Assembly (NCBI GenBank): GCA_017858515.1 | Contig: JAFMBM010000003.1 | Span: 1 to 64,000 of the forward strand | Origin: Cryomorphaceae bacterium | GTDB lineage: Bacteria > Bacteroidota > Bacteroidia > Flavobacteriales > Schleiferiaceae | Length of the DNA: 64,000 nt | Direction of reading: 5' to 3' | In this document: piece after piece, positions 49,220-60,128 of the stretch | How the letters are laid out: each line of letters opens with the position of its first letter | Position numbering within the stretch: position 1 is the first letter of the stretch | Position numbers and translations under genes: made by a program | Notes under the pieces: model-generated | What the model was told of the DNA's origin: nothing | The model's database searches: none | The model's input: the letters and a program-made list of their open reading frames with translations, nothing else

Positions 49220-52200
49220 TTAGGCTTTGTTACGGACTTTTGTTTGATAAAACACAGATGGTTGTGTACCTACTTCATCTAATAAATGGTACATTCTATC
49301 ATCTTTCTTAAGCTTTGCTATTTCACTCTTGGTATCATTTGCATCACCAAAACGAATAGCACCTGTATCGCAGGCCTGAGCACAAGCCGTTTGAATTTCT
49401 CCATCCTCTACAGGTCTTCCTTCTTTCTTTGCTTCCAATTTTCCGTATTGGATTCGTTGGATACACATAGAGCATTTCTCCATTACACCTCTTGAACGAA
49501 CGGTAACGTCTGGATTTAATACCATTTTACCCAAATCATCATTCATAGCGTAATTCACATCGAACTGATCTTGATTGTCATGATACAAGAACCAGTTGAA
49601 ACGACGTACTTTATATGGACAGTTATTAGCGCAATAGCGAGTCCCGATACAGCGGTTATATGCCATGTGATTTAATCCTTCAGCCGAATGGGTTGTTGCA
49701 GCCACTGGACAAACTGTTTCACAAGGAGCATGGTTGCAATGTTGACACATTACAGGTTGGAAAACTACTTCAGGAGATTCTGAAGGCTCTTCCATTGCAT
49801 TGAACATATCAATAGCACCAATATTACTTTCATGTGCCACTTCCTCATTCATATCCGAAGAGAAATAACGGTCGATTCTCAACCAATGCATATCTCTACT
49901 CCTGCGAACTTCATCCTTACCCACTACAGGTACGTTATTCTCAGCATGACAAGCTATCACGCAAGCTCCACATCCAATACACTTTGTGAGGTCTATAGAC
50001 AAGTTCCAAAAATGACCTGTCTTGTGATCAAAATCTTTCCAAAGATTCGCCTCAGAAGAAGTCAGAGCCCCTTCATAAGTCTCAAAAGTTGTTCTTTCAT
50101 TCCAACCCTCTCCGTTAGCTTTGGCAGGTTTGTTTAGGAAGGTATCTAAACTAATTTCTCGTACAATATCTCTACCCATCATGGTGTGGTGCAGCTGTAC
50201 ACATGCAAATTCGTGGTCCTCGGCTGCTGATTTCTCAATCCTCACATCCGCTGCAGAATGCATTCCATCCTTAATTAGCATGAAGGCATTAACACCCACA
50301 TTATTCCCTGCTTTTCCTGCCAGAGTTCTTCCATAACCTATCGCAAGTCCAACAGAACCATAAGTCTGGCCTGGTTGGATATAAACAGGCACTCCCTGTA
50401 GGCTTACACCATTTACAGTCAAATCTACCTTCGAGCCATTCAATGAACCGTTCGAAGTATTATAGTTCTCTAAGCCCAACTCTTTCGCCTGTGAAGCACT
50501 AATAGTTAGGTAATTATCCCAAGAAGCCCTTGTAAGAGGGTCTGGCATTTCTTGTAGCCATGGGTTATTTGAAAGAACTCCAACTCCCATTGATGCCTTT
50601 TGATAAAAAGCTATTTCAGTACCTCCAGACTTAAGTGAAGAAATTCCTTTCGCACTAGCCGAAAGCTGGGTAGAAATATCTTCAGCTAATTCATATGATT
50701 GTTCACCAGACTCGGTTTCAGTCAATTCAGCCTTGTAATAACCATCATGCACTGCCTGATTCCATCCCATTCCAGCCGTTAAAATACTGCCAGTCCAGAA
50801 ATTTTTCAGGTAGTCGTAGTATTTCGCAGAAACGCCCATTACGGCCAGTAGAATTTCTTCTCTCTGCATGGTATTGAACAAAGGCCTAATAAGCGGCTGA
50901 CCGATGGTGAGCACTCCATCTGCTGGAAGTGCATCAGTCCAAGACTCAAAGCCATGGTTCATTGGTAATACAATCTGAGATAAACTAGAAGTTTCATCCA
51001 ATCTCTCTGCGATAGACACCTTGTATTCTACTTTGGCCAAGGCATCAGCAAAACCAGGAACATTATAAACTGGATTAACTGAATCAAGTAAAATAACTTC
51101 TATTTTACCTGAATTCATATCAGCTATCAGCTGACTCAAAGCACTATCGTCGCCAGATCTCAACCTAGATCTTCTATTCGCTAGAACAGTGCTATCTATG
51201 TTACCAAGTAATTTATTGATGCCAAAGCAGATAACCTCGTCATCCTTTCTATTTCCTCCTATAAAAACCACTGATGATTTTGCACTAAGTAGCTCCTTCG
51301 CTGTTTCTGTAGCATCTTTCATCAATTTAGCATCCAGATTAGGTGAAGACAATGTAGCCTCTCCTTTTGCCTTAGCTATTTCATTATAGATTGCTAATAG
51401 AACCTGCGACTGCTCGCTAGGTTTAACGCGCACTCTCTTATCTGCATTCGATCCAGAAAGCGACATTACCGATTCGAACTGAATATGGCGAGCCATATCT
51501 TTCGACAATTCTCTCGCTTTACTGTAATCCGATGTCATTGACTGACCGTTATAGTCACTCAAAAAGTCAGCTCCAATTGAAACAATCAATCCAACTTTCG
51601 AAATATCATAAAGCGGCAAAGCTCTTCTTCCCGTTAAGGTCTGCCAGGCATCCAATTTTCCTGAAAGGCTGAAGGCATCGTAACTCACGTGCCTGAAATT
51701 CGGATGTTCCGAGGCAAACTGTTGGACAGCCGAGGACATAGTAGGACTAACTATTGTATTCGAAAGTAGAACCGTCGATTTTGAATTAGCTACCTTATTC
51801 TTTACTTCTAAAAGTATATCTGACCAGATTACTTCCGCACCGTCTTTCAATGGTGCTTTTAATCTTGAGTTATCATAGAGTGACAAAGCTGCTGCTTGAA
51901 CTCTAGCATTTGCTGAACCGTTAAAAGGAGCCTCTCTGTTTGCATCCACCTTAATCGGACGACCTTCTCTAGTCTTCACAAGAATAGAAGCAAAATCATG
52001 TCCATCATAATAAGTAGTCGCATAATAATTGGGAACACCAGGCAATACGCTGTCTGGCTTGACAACGTAAGGAATGGATTCTACAATAGGAGCCTCACAC
52101 GCTGCAAGGGCTGCTGCTGCCGTTGAGAATCCTAAATATTTTAGGAAATCTCTACGAGAAGTTTGCGCTCCAGCAAGCATTTCGCCATTGCCCAAGAAAT

Positions 52201-52309
52201 CTTCGACTGGCATTTCTGATGCGAACTCATTCTGCCTAAGGTTGTCCATGATAGGACTGTTCTCCTTAAGCTCCTCAAGTCCTTTCCAGTATTTCTTTAC
52301 TTCCGCCAT
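49220..52309 (-). CDS. actB: Alternative complex III subunit ActB (molybdopterin-oxidoreductase-like + Fe-S)
   Basis: Tat motif 'SRRDFLKYLG'; ferredoxin motifs 'CIGCGACVIACHAEN', 'CQHCNHAPCETVCPV', 'CIGTRYCANNCPY'; 1029 aa. Confidence 0.96.
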   Translation of the reverse strand: MAEVKKYWKGLEELKENSPIMDNLRQNEFASEMPVEDFLGNGEMLAGAQTSRRDFLKYLGFSTAAAALAACEAPIVESIPYVVKPDSVLPGVPNYYATTYYDGHDFASILVKTREGRPIKVDANREAPFNGSANARVQAAALSLYDNSRLKAPLKDGAEVIWSDILLEVKNKVANSKSTVLLSNTIVSPTMSSAVQQFASEHPNFRHVSYDAFSLSGKLDAWQTLTGRRALPLYDISKVGLIVSIGADFLSDYNGQSMTSDYSKARELSKDMARHIQFESVMSLSGSNADKRVRVKPSEQSQVLLAIYNEIAKAKGEATLSSPNLDAKLMKDATETAKELLSAKSSVVFIGGNRKDDEVICFGINKLLGNIDSTVLANRRSRLRSGDDSALSQLIADMNSGKIEVILLDSVNPVYNVPGFADALAKVEYKVSIAERLDETSSLSQIVLPMNHGFESWTDALPADGVLTIGQPLIRPLFNTMQREEILLAVMGVSAKYYDYLKNFWTGSILTAGMGWNQAVHDGYYKAELTETESGEQSYELAEDISTQLSASAKGISSLKSGGTEIAFYQKASMGVGVLSNNPWLQEMPDPLTRASWDNYLTISASQAKELGLENYNTSNGSLNGSKVDLTVNGVSLQGVPVYIQPGQTYGSVGLAIGYGRTLAGKAGNNVGVNAFMLIKDGMHSAADVRIEKSAAEDHEFACVQLHHTMMGRDIVREISLDTFLNKPAKANGEGWNERTTFETYEGALTSSEANLWKDFDHKTGHFWNLSIDLTKCIGCGACVIACHAENNVPVVGKDEVRRSRDMHWLRIDRYFSSDMNEEVAHESNIGAIDMFNAMEEPSESPEVVFQPVMCQHCNHAPCETVCPVAATTHSAEGLNHMAYNRCIGTRYCANNCPYKVRRFNWFLYHDNQDQFDVNYAMNDDLGKMVLNPDVTVRSRGVMEKCSMCIQRIQYGKLEAKKEGRPVEDGEIQTACAQACDTGAIRFGDANDTKSEIAKLKKDDRMYHLLDEVGTQPSVFYQTKVRNKA

Positions 52310-52333
52310 AGGGCTGAACTCTTTTTTATTGGA

Positions 52334-53614
52334 TCAATAATGACATTTACCACACTCTAAGCCTCCGATTTTTTCAACCGTAATTGGCTCATCACCATAC
52401 TTTTCTTTCAGCTTTGCATGAAGCTCAGCATAATAACCGTTTGACTCCACTTGCACTTCAGTCTCGCGATGACAATTAATACACCATCCCATGGTTAGAG
52501 GTGAGTATTGGTAAACTTCTTCCATCTCCTGAATAGGACCGTGACAAGTTTGACATTCTACTTGACCAGCACTTACGTGTTGAGCATGATTAAAATAGGC
52601 CAAATCCGGAAGGTTATGTATTCGAACCCATTTTACTGGCTTCTCTTCATAATCAGGGATATAAGACCTATTCTCAGGATCCCATCCGATTGCATTGTAG
52701 ATCTTCGCAATTTCAGGCGATTTCTCTCCATTATACTTTAGTTCGCCTGTTTCTGTTTGAATTTCGCTACCATCGATATACATATGACAGTTCATACAAA
52801 CATTGGTACTTGGAATTCCAGAATGCTTACTGAAACGAGCGCTTGAATGACAATAATTACAATCTACTTTATTATCTCCAGCATGAATTTTATGTGAAAA
52901 AGCAATCGGTTGAACCGGCTGGTAATGTGCATTTAGTCCAACGCCCATCATTCCATAATATGCTTCTCTCAATAAAAAGACAGACACAAATATTGATGCG
53001 AGGATGATAAATGACTTGCTCCTTAAAATGGTTCTTGTCCAAAAATTAGAATCTTCAAGAAGAGTAGATGTTGGATCTCCTTTCACCGCCTTCAAAGTAT
53101 TCTTAACCTTAACCAATAAGAAGATTAACAATATCAAGAAAACAGACAATGAAATAAGAACAACTAGGTTAGAATCTCCACTTGCTGCTGTATTTGGATC
53201 AGGACTGTTATTGCCGCCACCATTTACCACCACTTTTGGCTTATTGCCCTCAACAGTATAGGCTAGAATGTCATTTATATCCTGATCAGACAACTGCGGG
53301 AAAGCAGCCATCACAAGACCGTTATATTCATTAAAGATTGCTTTCGCATCTGCGTCTCCGCTCGCGCGTAGGGCCGCATTATCTTTAATCCACGCAACGA
53401 GCCAGTCAAGCTCACGACGTTCAGTAACGTCACCTAAAGCTGGACCCACCAACTTTTTGTCGAGTTTATGACAACTCGCACAGTTGGCATTAAAAATGGC
53501 TTTACCGTTCGCTGCATCACCCTGAACTTCAAAGGCCATCGACACCAAGGGTGTCAAAGCTAGAAGAACGATGAATAATAAAGAGCGAGATCGGGCAATA
53601 AAGGATGTTCTCAT
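52334..53614 (-). CDS. actA: Alternative complex III subunit ActA: N-terminal cytochrome c domain plus pentaheme region (six CxxCH)
   Basis: CxxCH motifs CASCH, CNYCH, CMNCH, CQTCH, CINCH, CGKCH; signal peptide; start at MRTSF (53614) or 53644. Confidence 0.93.
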   Translation of the reverse strand: MRTSFIARSRSLLFIVLLALTPLVSMAFEVQGDAANGKAIFNANCASCHKLDKKLVGPALGDVTERRELDWLVAWIKDNAALRASGDADAKAIFNEYNGLVMAAFPQLSDQDINDILAYTVEGNKPKVVVNGGGNNSPDPNTAASGDSNLVVLISLSVFLILLIFLLVKVKNTLKAVKGDPTSTLLEDSNFWTRTILRSKSFIILASIFVSVFLLREAYYGMMGVGLNAHYQPVQPIAFSHKIHAGDNKVDCNYCHSSARFSKHSGIPSTNVCMNCHMYIDGSEIQTETGELKYNGEKSPEIAKIYNAIGWDPENRSYIPDYEEKPVKWVRIHNLPDLAYFNHAQHVSAGQVECQTCHGPIQEMEEVYQYSPLTMGWCINCHRETEVQVESNGYYAELHAKLKEKYGDEPITVEKIGGLECGKCHY

Positions 53615-53772
53615 CAGGTTTTCCCCTTGTTTCTCGTGGTTCATGTGGCAGCAAATTTAACGTATAAACAGTAGGAGCGCTTGTTAGTGTTTGAACGAAA
53701 TATAATTTATAATGAATCTAAATAAGTGTAGAATTTGATATTTACAGCTAGAACACTTAGTACTTTTACAAC

Positions 53773-54180
53773 ATGAGAAATAAGCATTGGAAATCAGCGA
53801 TCTTCATAATACTTCCGCTTCTTTTTAATCCACTTTTTGGACAGACTGCATCTTCCGACAGTACTTATTGGGAAGAAGAAGAAGGAATTTCTACTGCCAT
53901 AGGTCTATTTACAGAATACAATTTGTTAAATCCGACCTCAAAAGGATTTCGAATTCAGATTTTCAATGGTTCGAAACAGAATGCGAACAAGAAAAAAACT
54001 GAGTTTTTGCAAAAATACCCAACCATGGTTGCGCACGTAATTTATGAATACCCTGAATACCGAATTCAGATAGGCGACTACAAGACAAAATATGAAGCCG
54101 AGAAAACACTCTCTGAAATAAGAGAATGGTTTCCCGGCTCCTTTATAGTTATCACCCAAATAGGGCAAGGTCTACGATAA
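53773..54180 (+). CDS. SPOR-domain-like secreted protein
   Basis: Signal peptide; 'GFRIQIFNGSKQNANKKKTEFLQKYP...YRIQIGDYKTKYEAEKTLSEI' SPOR repeats. Confidence 0.82.
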   Translation: MRNKHWKSAIFIILPLLFNPLFGQTASSDSTYWEEEEGISTAIGLFTEYNLLNPTSKGFRIQIFNGSKQNANKKKTEFLQKYPTMVAHVIYEYPEYRIQIGDYKTKYEAEKTLSEIREWFPGSFIVITQIGQGLR

Positions 54181-54182
54181 AC

Positions 54183-57100
54183 CTAAAGAGTCTTCTTAAC
54201 CTCTACTTCTTTAAATCCTTCTACGATATCACCGACTTTAATGTCGTTGAAATTCTGAATATTAAGTCCACATTCGAAGCCTTTTGCCACTTCTTTCACA
54301 TCATCCTTAAAGCGTTTCAGAGAGCCTAACTCACCTGTATAGACTACAACGCCATTGCGAATCAATCTCACTCTAGAATTTCTATTGATCGTGCCATCGA
54401 GAACCATACAACCTGCAATGGTTCCCACCTTAGATATTTTAAATGTCTCACGCACCTCAATACTACATATAATTTCTTCTTTGATTTCAGGTGCAAGCAT
54501 GCCTTCCATAGCATCTTTTACCTGATTTATTGCGTCGTAAATTATACTGTAAAGTCGAATATCTACTTGTTCTTTCTCAGCTAATTTCCTTGCATTCGCG
54601 CTAGGACGAACTTGGAATCCAACAATGATAGCATTCGAAGCAGCAGAAAGAAGAACATCAGATTCAGATATTTGTCCAACAGCTTTATGAATAATACGCA
54701 CTTGAATTTGTTCAGTGCTCAATTTCTCCAAAGCATCCGACAAGGCTTCTATCGAGCCATCCACGTCTCCTTTAAGTACGATATTTAACTCTTGGAAGTC
54801 TCCCAAAGCGAGTCTTCTTCCAATCTCTTCTAACGTAAGATTCTTGGTTGTTCGAACGCTCTGCTCTCTTTGAAGCTGATTTCTCCGAGCGGCAATGGTC
54901 TTAGCCTCCCTCTCATCGTCCATAACCATGAACTTATCTCCTGCTTGAGGTGCACCATCAAGCCCAAGTAAACTAACTGGGACACCTGGACCAGCGATAT
55001 CCACTCTATGGCCACGCTCATCTAACAACGCCCTTACTTTACCCGAATACTGTCCGGCTAATACATAATCACCAATTTTCAGTGTTCCATTCTGAACAAG
55101 GATGGTACTAATGTACCCTCTTCCTTTATCCAAGGCTGCTTCTATAATTGTACCCGTAGAGTTTCTGTTTGGATTTGCCTTCAAATCTAAAACCTCGGCT
55201 TCTAAAAGAACTTTTTCTAGGAGCAAATCGATATTCAATCCTGTTTTGGCTGAAATCTCTTGACACTGAATTTTTCCTCCCCAGTCTTCCACCAAGACAT
55301 TTATCATGCTTAGTTTCTCGCGGATTTTCTCCGCATTGGCCGTAGGTCTATCAATTTTATTAATGGCAACAACAAAAGGAACGCCCGCAGCTTGAGCGTG
55401 GGATATAGCTTCCTTTGTTTGTGGCATCACATCATCATCTGCGGCAACCACAATAATTACTACATCGGTAACCTGTGCTCCTCTGGCACGCATAGCTGTA
55501 AAAGCCTCGTGACCTGGAGTGTCAAGGAAGGTAATATGACTTCCGTTGGCCATCTCTACTGAATATGCACCAATATGTTGTGTTATTCCACCTGATTCAC
55601 CGGCAATAACATTCGCTTTGCGGATATAATCTAATAAGGAAGTTTTACCATGGTCTACGTGACCCATTACCGTAACAATAGGCGCTCTTGGTTTAAGGTC
55701 TTCTTCTCTGTCTACAATAGCTTCAAAAGCTTCTTGAACATCCGCATCTACGAAGTGCGTGTCAAATCCAAATTCCTCAGCAACAATAGAGAGCGTTTCA
55801 GCATCTAATCGCTGGTTCATGGTAACCATGATTCCCAAAGACATACAGGCAGAAATAACTTGTATCGAAGGAACATTCATCATGGTTGCAAGCTCATTTA
55901 CTGTTACAAATTCTGTAACCTCTAAAGTTTTACCCGCCTCTTCACGTTGCATTTCATCCTTTGCAACTTGTTCTTTTCTTTCCTCTCTCTTTAGCTTTCT
56001 GAGCTTAGAACCTTTTGACTTTCTTCCTCCATCTTTCAGCTTCTCTAAAGTCTCCTTAACCTGCTTCTGAATTTGCTCATCCGTAAGCTCAACTTTGGGC
56101 GCATTGGCTGGTTTCTTTCTGCCAGCTTGCCCTTGACCCGGTGTATTCGGACGGTTGTTTGACCCCTGACCTGGAGGAGCATTATTAATCCGCTTGCGTT
56201 TGGGTTTATTATCTCCAGGAGTGCCTGGTTTCTTGTCCTTAGGTTCTCCAGCAGACGAAGCCACTTTCTTTTTTGGTCTTTCGAATTTTGAAAGATCAAT
56301 TTTGGCACCAGTAAAAGTTGGACCCGTTAGCTTCGCGTACTTCGTTTGAAGAACATTCTTGTCTCCTGATTCAACTTCTGGTTTTGCTTCCGCAGCACCC
56401 TCAACTAATGGAATAGTCTCAGAAGTAGACTGTTTCTCTGTCGATGCTTCAGTCACCTCCACTTTATCCTTCTCCTTTTCACCTTCTGAAATGGAAGAAT
56501 TATCCTTTTCATTAGTGGGTTCAGATACAAGTTCAACCTCTTTCTCTTCTAGCTTTACCTCCTCAACTTTAGAATCATCTGGAGGTGATATTATCGCCCC
56601 TTCAATATTTAAATCTTCTGGAACACTTTCTACAATTGCTCCTTCCTTCGAATGAGATTCGATTGAATCGGGTTGCTCTTCGTTTTCAATTTTAGGAGTA
56701 GACTCATGCTTCTCCTCCTCTGAATCCATTGATGTTTCTGTAGAAGGCAGCTCTAAAGGTGATTCAGAAACAGCTTCCATCTTCTGATCAAGATCTACCG
56801 TTTCAATTTCAGAAACAACAGGAGCTTGTTCAACAACTTCTTCCTCTTTCGATTCAACTGGCTCAACAATTTTAGGGGGTGGATTAAGGTCAATCTTGCC
56901 CAATGTTATCACGCCTTGCAAAACCGCTTTTGCCTTTACAACCTCTTCCCTCTTTGGGCGAGTGTCTACCAGTGGCTTATAATGCTTCGCCTCTAATTCG
57001 GCCCTCATGGCCTCCTTTTCTTCCCGCTTCTTTAAGCTGACTTCCTCAGACTTCAGCTTTTTGGTCATGTCGGTTTGGAACTCACCTACCAATATATCGT

Positions 57101-57233
57101 ATACGTCCGTATCAATTTTGGTAGTAGGACGTGCCTCAATTTCAATGCCTTTAGACTCTAGAAATTCTACAGCTCTATTCATCGAAATATTGAGTTCGTT
57201 AAGAACCTTATTTAATCTAAGCGGTGCACTCAT
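54183..57233 (-). CDS. infB: Translation initiation factor IF-2
   Basis: '[25 protein letters not shown]', '[24 protein letters not shown]', 'NKIDRP'; long low-complexity N-terminus. Confidence 0.98.
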   Translation of the reverse strand: MSAPLRLNKVLNELNISMNRAVEFLESKGIEIEARPTTKIDTDVYDILVGEFQTDMTKKLKSEEVSLKKREEKEAMRAELEAKHYKPLVDTRPKREEVVKAKAVLQGVITLGKIDLNPPPKIVEPVESKEEEVVEQAPVVSEIETVDLDQKMEAVSESPLELPSTETSMDSEEEKHESTPKIENEEQPDSIESHSKEGAIVESVPEDLNIEGAIISPPDDSKVEEVKLEEKEVELVSEPTNEKDNSSISEGEKEKDKVEVTEASTEKQSTSETIPLVEGAAEAKPEVESGDKNVLQTKYAKLTGPTFTGAKIDLSKFERPKKKVASSAGEPKDKKPGTPGDNKPKRKRINNAPPGQGSNNRPNTPGQGQAGRKKPANAPKVELTDEQIQKQVKETLEKLKDGGRKSKGSKLRKLKREERKEQVAKDEMQREEAGKTLEVTEFVTVNELATMMNVPSIQVISACMSLGIMVTMNQRLDAETLSIVAEEFGFDTHFVDADVQEAFEAIVDREEDLKPRAPIVTVMGHVDHGKTSLLDYIRKANVIAGESGGITQHIGAYSVEMANGSHITFLDTPGHEAFTAMRARGAQVTDVVIIVVAADDDVMPQTKEAISHAQAAGVPFVVAINKIDRPTANAEKIREKLSMINVLVEDWGGKIQCQEISAKTGLNIDLLLEKVLLEAEVLDLKANPNRNSTGTIIEAALDKGRGYISTILVQNGTLKIGDYVLAGQYSGKVRALLDERGHRVDIAGPGVPVSLLGLDGAPQAGDKFMVMDDEREAKTIAARRNQLQREQSVRTTKNLTLEEIGRRLALGDFQELNIVLKGDVDGSIEALSDALEKLSTEQIQVRIIHKAVGQISESDVLLSAASNAIIVGFQVRPSANARKLAEKEQVDIRLYSIIYDAINQVKDAMEGMLAPEIKEEIICSIEVRETFKISKVGTIAGCMVLDGTINRNSRVRLIRNGVVVYTGELGSLKRFKDDVKEVAKGFECGLNIQNFNDIKVGDIVEGFKEVEVKKTL

Positions 57234-57290
57234 CTACTTTACTTTCCTTCTCTAGTTTGTCGTATACTCTCAATTGGCTTGGGCTGGATT

Positions 57291-58526
57291 TTAATCCTCT
57301 AGCTCCGCCTTCAAAATCCTTACAATTTCCTTTATTGTCTCTTCCTCTAGATCAGTGCGACTCACTAATTCCTCTACAGAAAGTTCCAATACACTTCTTG
57401 CCGTGTCACACCCAATGGTTTTTAACTCAGCAATTATCCATGGTTCAATTTCATCGCTGAACTCGGTCAATTCAACATCCTCATCCTCATCCACATCTCT
57501 ATAAACATCAATCTCATAGCCGGTTAATAAGCCCGCCAATCGAATATTGTTTCCTCCTTTTCCAATAGCTAAAGAAACCTGATCTGGTTTTAAGAAAACC
57601 TCTGCTCTCTTGCCTTCTTCATCAATGTTAATACTGGTAACTTTAGCAGGATTAAGCGCCCGTTGAATGAACAACTGGGTATTGTTGGTGAAGTTAATTA
57701 CATCGATATTCTCGTTTCTCAACTCGCGAACAATCCCGTGAATTCTAGACCCTTTCATTCCCACACATGCTCCAACAGGATCAATGCGATCATCGTATGA
57801 CTCTACCGCCACTTTTGCTTTTTCTCCAGGTACCCTTACAGCTTTTCTAATGGTTATAACTCCATCAAATACCTCAGGAATTTCTTGTTCAAAAAGCTTC
57901 TCTAAGAAAAGAGGTGCCGTTCTGGAAAGAATAACCACTGGCTTATTCCCTCTCAATTGAACTTCTCTAACGACAGCCCTTACCGTATCTCCTTTATGGA
58001 AGAAATCTTGTGGAATCATGCTATCTTTTGGCAAAATCAGCTCATTCTGTTCATCATCATAGATGATAATCTCTCTATGTCGTATGTGATGAACCTCTCC
58101 TGAAACCAATTCACCCTCCAAATCCTTGTATCTCTTATAAAGAGTGGAATTGTCGTGTTCTTGAATTTTAGTAAGAAGATTTTGTTTGAATGAAAGCACA
58201 AATCTCCTACCCAAATCAACGAGCTTCACTTCTTCCGATACTTCTTCACCAACCTCAAAGTCAGGCTCGATGCGCAAGGCCTCAGTAAGTGCTATCTCCT
58301 GATTTGGATCTTCCACTTCGTCATCCGCAACAATAATTCTGTTTCTCCAAATTTCAAGGTCACCCTTGTCTGGGTTTACAATAATGTCGAAATTCTCGTC
58401 ATCACCGTACTTTTTCTTCAACTGATTGCGAAACGCTTCCTCAATAATTGCCATGAGGGTAACGCGATCAATATTCTTTTCATCCTTAAAATCGGAAAAC
58501 GACTCTATAATGGCCAGATTCTCCAT
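57291..58526 (-). CDS. nusA: Transcription termination/antitermination factor NusA
   Basis: S1/KH organisation; 'RTAPLFLEKLFEQEIPEVFDGVITIRKAVRVPGEKAKVAVESYDDRIDPVGACVGMKGSRI'. Confidence 0.98.
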   Translation of the reverse strand: MENLAIIESFSDFKDEKNIDRVTLMAIIEEAFRNQLKKKYGDDENFDIIVNPDKGDLEIWRNRIIVADDEVEDPNQEIALTEALRIEPDFEVGEEVSEEVKLVDLGRRFVLSFKQNLLTKIQEHDNSTLYKRYKDLEGELVSGEVHHIRHREIIIYDDEQNELILPKDSMIPQDFFHKGDTVRAVVREVQLRGNKPVVILSRTAPLFLEKLFEQEIPEVFDGVITIRKAVRVPGEKAKVAVESYDDRIDPVGACVGMKGSRIHGIVRELRNENIDVINFTNNTQLFIQRALNPAKVTSINIDEEGKRAEVFLKPDQVSLAIGKGGNNIRLAGLLTGYEIDVYRDVDEDEDVELTEFSDEIEPWIIAELKTIGCDTARSVLELSVEELVSRTDLEEETIKEIVRILKAELED

Positions 58527-58528
58527 AA

Positions 58529-58993
58529 CTACTTAAAATTGTATATCCTTTTAGTTTCCTTAATATCCTCAAAACGAATTCTCTCCGTTTTTTTAATTGT
58601 CACTTTTCCTTTACCAATCTCTTTGGGAACTCTTTCCTCCCAACTCAACACAATATCCTCCTCATTCACCTCATCTAAAATACCTGAAAACTCTTTACCA
58701 TCGAGTGCAAGCACTTTAATATCACGACCCATGTGTTTGTGATACTGCCTCTTCACTTTAAATGCAGTCCCCATTCCAGGAGAACTGACTTCTAACCCAT
58801 AATCTTCCACCTCCCGATCAAAAGCTTCTTCAATTTCACGGTGAATACCTGTCAACTGTTTTAAGGTTGGATGATCATCACCATCAATAAATACAGAGAA
58901 ACGGTTATCCGCTGAACTTTTAATTTCAACCAAAAAAAGACCGGCCTTTTCTGCGGCCGCCTCTACTACCGAATGCAATGCTGTTTGATTCAT
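58529..58993 (-). CDS. rimP: Ribosome maturation factor RimP
   Basis: 'FSVFIDGDDHPTLKQLTGIHREIEEAFDREVEDYGLEVSSPGM' and position upstream of nusA. Confidence 0.95.
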   Translation of the reverse strand: MNQTALHSVVEAAAEKAGLFLVEIKSSADNRFSVFIDGDDHPTLKQLTGIHREIEEAFDREVEDYGLEVSSPGMGTAFKVKRQYHKHMGRDIKVLALDGKEFSGILDEVNEEDIVLSWEERVPKEIGKGKVTIKKTERIRFEDIKETKRIYNFK

Positions 58994-59005
58994 AATCCAA
59001 AGAAA

Positions 59006-59026
59006 GAGGGGACTCTTGGTCCCCTC
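59006..59026 (-). promoter_or_regulatory. GC-rich leader hairpin upstream of rimP-nusA-infB
   Basis: Minus strand GAGGGGAC-CAAGA-GTCCCCTC (8-bp stem), followed by TTTCTTTGG and the rimP ATG 12 nt later. Confidence 0.6.
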
Positions 59027-59043
59027 CGCTTGTTTTCAGGCTG

Positions 59044-59051
59044 CAAATATA
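59044..59051 (-). promoter_or_regulatory. Candidate Bacteroidetes -7 element for the rimP-nusA-infB operon
   Basis: Minus strand TATATTTG (TAnnTTTG); no TTTG at N19 spacing, so only half the consensus is met. Confidence 0.45.
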
Positions 59052-59651
59052 GGAATTTCATCGATGCTATTTTGCTGCCTTACACTACTAAAGCGATATT
59101 CTTTACTTCGAGCTATGCGCAATTATCCTATTCCCCTTAGAATTATTTACGAATGAAATAAAGCAGATACTAAAAACCATAGCAATTCTTAGGGTTCGAC
59201 TAAAGAAATGAAGAGAATGATTCGCAGAGGAAAAAAATGCTAATCCCGAAATTCTGGTTTCAAATTGAAAAGTTGTTAACAACGCTCCTTTACAAGACTA
59301 TAATCATATGCGATTTCTAAAAACCTAAGAATAAAACATACTAACGAGGGCATATTGAATAATAAAAGTGACGGTGAGCTGGAGCTTAAACAAAAACAAG
59401 AAGTGGCCGTCTGAATATAATACTGTATTTCAACACTTTAATTCCCTACTAAAAATCGCAACTCCTAATGCCGCTATTCTTGATTCTCGATCAAACTTCA
59501 TTACAATTTCATATCAATTTGGTAATATAATTCCATTTTTGGGAAAAAAAAGCAAATGACCAGATGAAATATTGTTATTATTAACCACTGATATGCATGC
59601 ACTTATACACTTTAAAAGCCGATTTTAAGAAATGGAACTTAAATTGCAATC

Positions 59652-60071
59652 ATGTTTGGTATGATTAAGACCTTCGGACGAAAAGTTCGCAAGAAAATAT
59701 TGATTGCTGAGGATGACCCGACCATGAGAAAGCTAATGGAGCTTCAATTGGTGAGACAGGGTTATGATGTGACTGCAGTAGAGGATGGTCGTCAGGCCCT
59801 CCTTCTTTTACAGCAGGAGAAATTTGATTTAGTTATCTCAGATATTATTATGCCATTTGTAAGTGGTCTTGAGTTGCTGAATTCCATGCGGAAAGCAAAA
59901 AATGATATAGCAATTATTCTGTGCAGCAGCCTGAAATCAGAGAACGCTGTTAGTAAGGCCTTTGAAATTGGTGCAAATGGCTTCATTCCTAAGCCCTACA
60001 GTTCACAAGACATGCTGTCTGAAGTAGAACTAATTTTGAACAGAGTGGAACAACGGAAAGCTGCCATCTAG
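59652..60071 (+). CDS. Stand-alone response regulator receiver-domain protein
   Basis: 'KKILIAEDDPTMRKLMELQLVRQGYDVTAVEDG', phosphoacceptor 'DLVISDIIMP', 'KPYS'; no output domain. Confidence 0.94.
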   Translation: MFGMIKTFGRKVRKKILIAEDDPTMRKLMELQLVRQGYDVTAVEDGRQALLLLQQEKFDLVISDIIMPFVSGLELLNSMRKAKNDIAIILCSSLKSENAVSKAFEIGANGFIPKPYSSQDMLSEVELILNRVEQRKAAI

Positions 60072-60128
60072 CTTTTTCTTTTCATTTCCCCTTATTTGAC
60101 CTTTTTGTTTTAGACCTTTACTGAATCT

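Noticed and set aside
56045-56308. 87-aa minus ORF in a second frame of infB
   Set aside because: Basic low-complexity out-of-frame reading of the IF-2 linker.
54183-57233. Long acidic/low-complexity N-terminus of IF-2 as an unusual feature
   Set aside because: Extended, variable low-complexity N-termini are normal for Bacteroidota IF-2.
59368-59559. 63-aa + ORF in the rimP/response regulator gap
   Set aside because: No domain or clear RBS; kept only as part of the non-coding gap finding.
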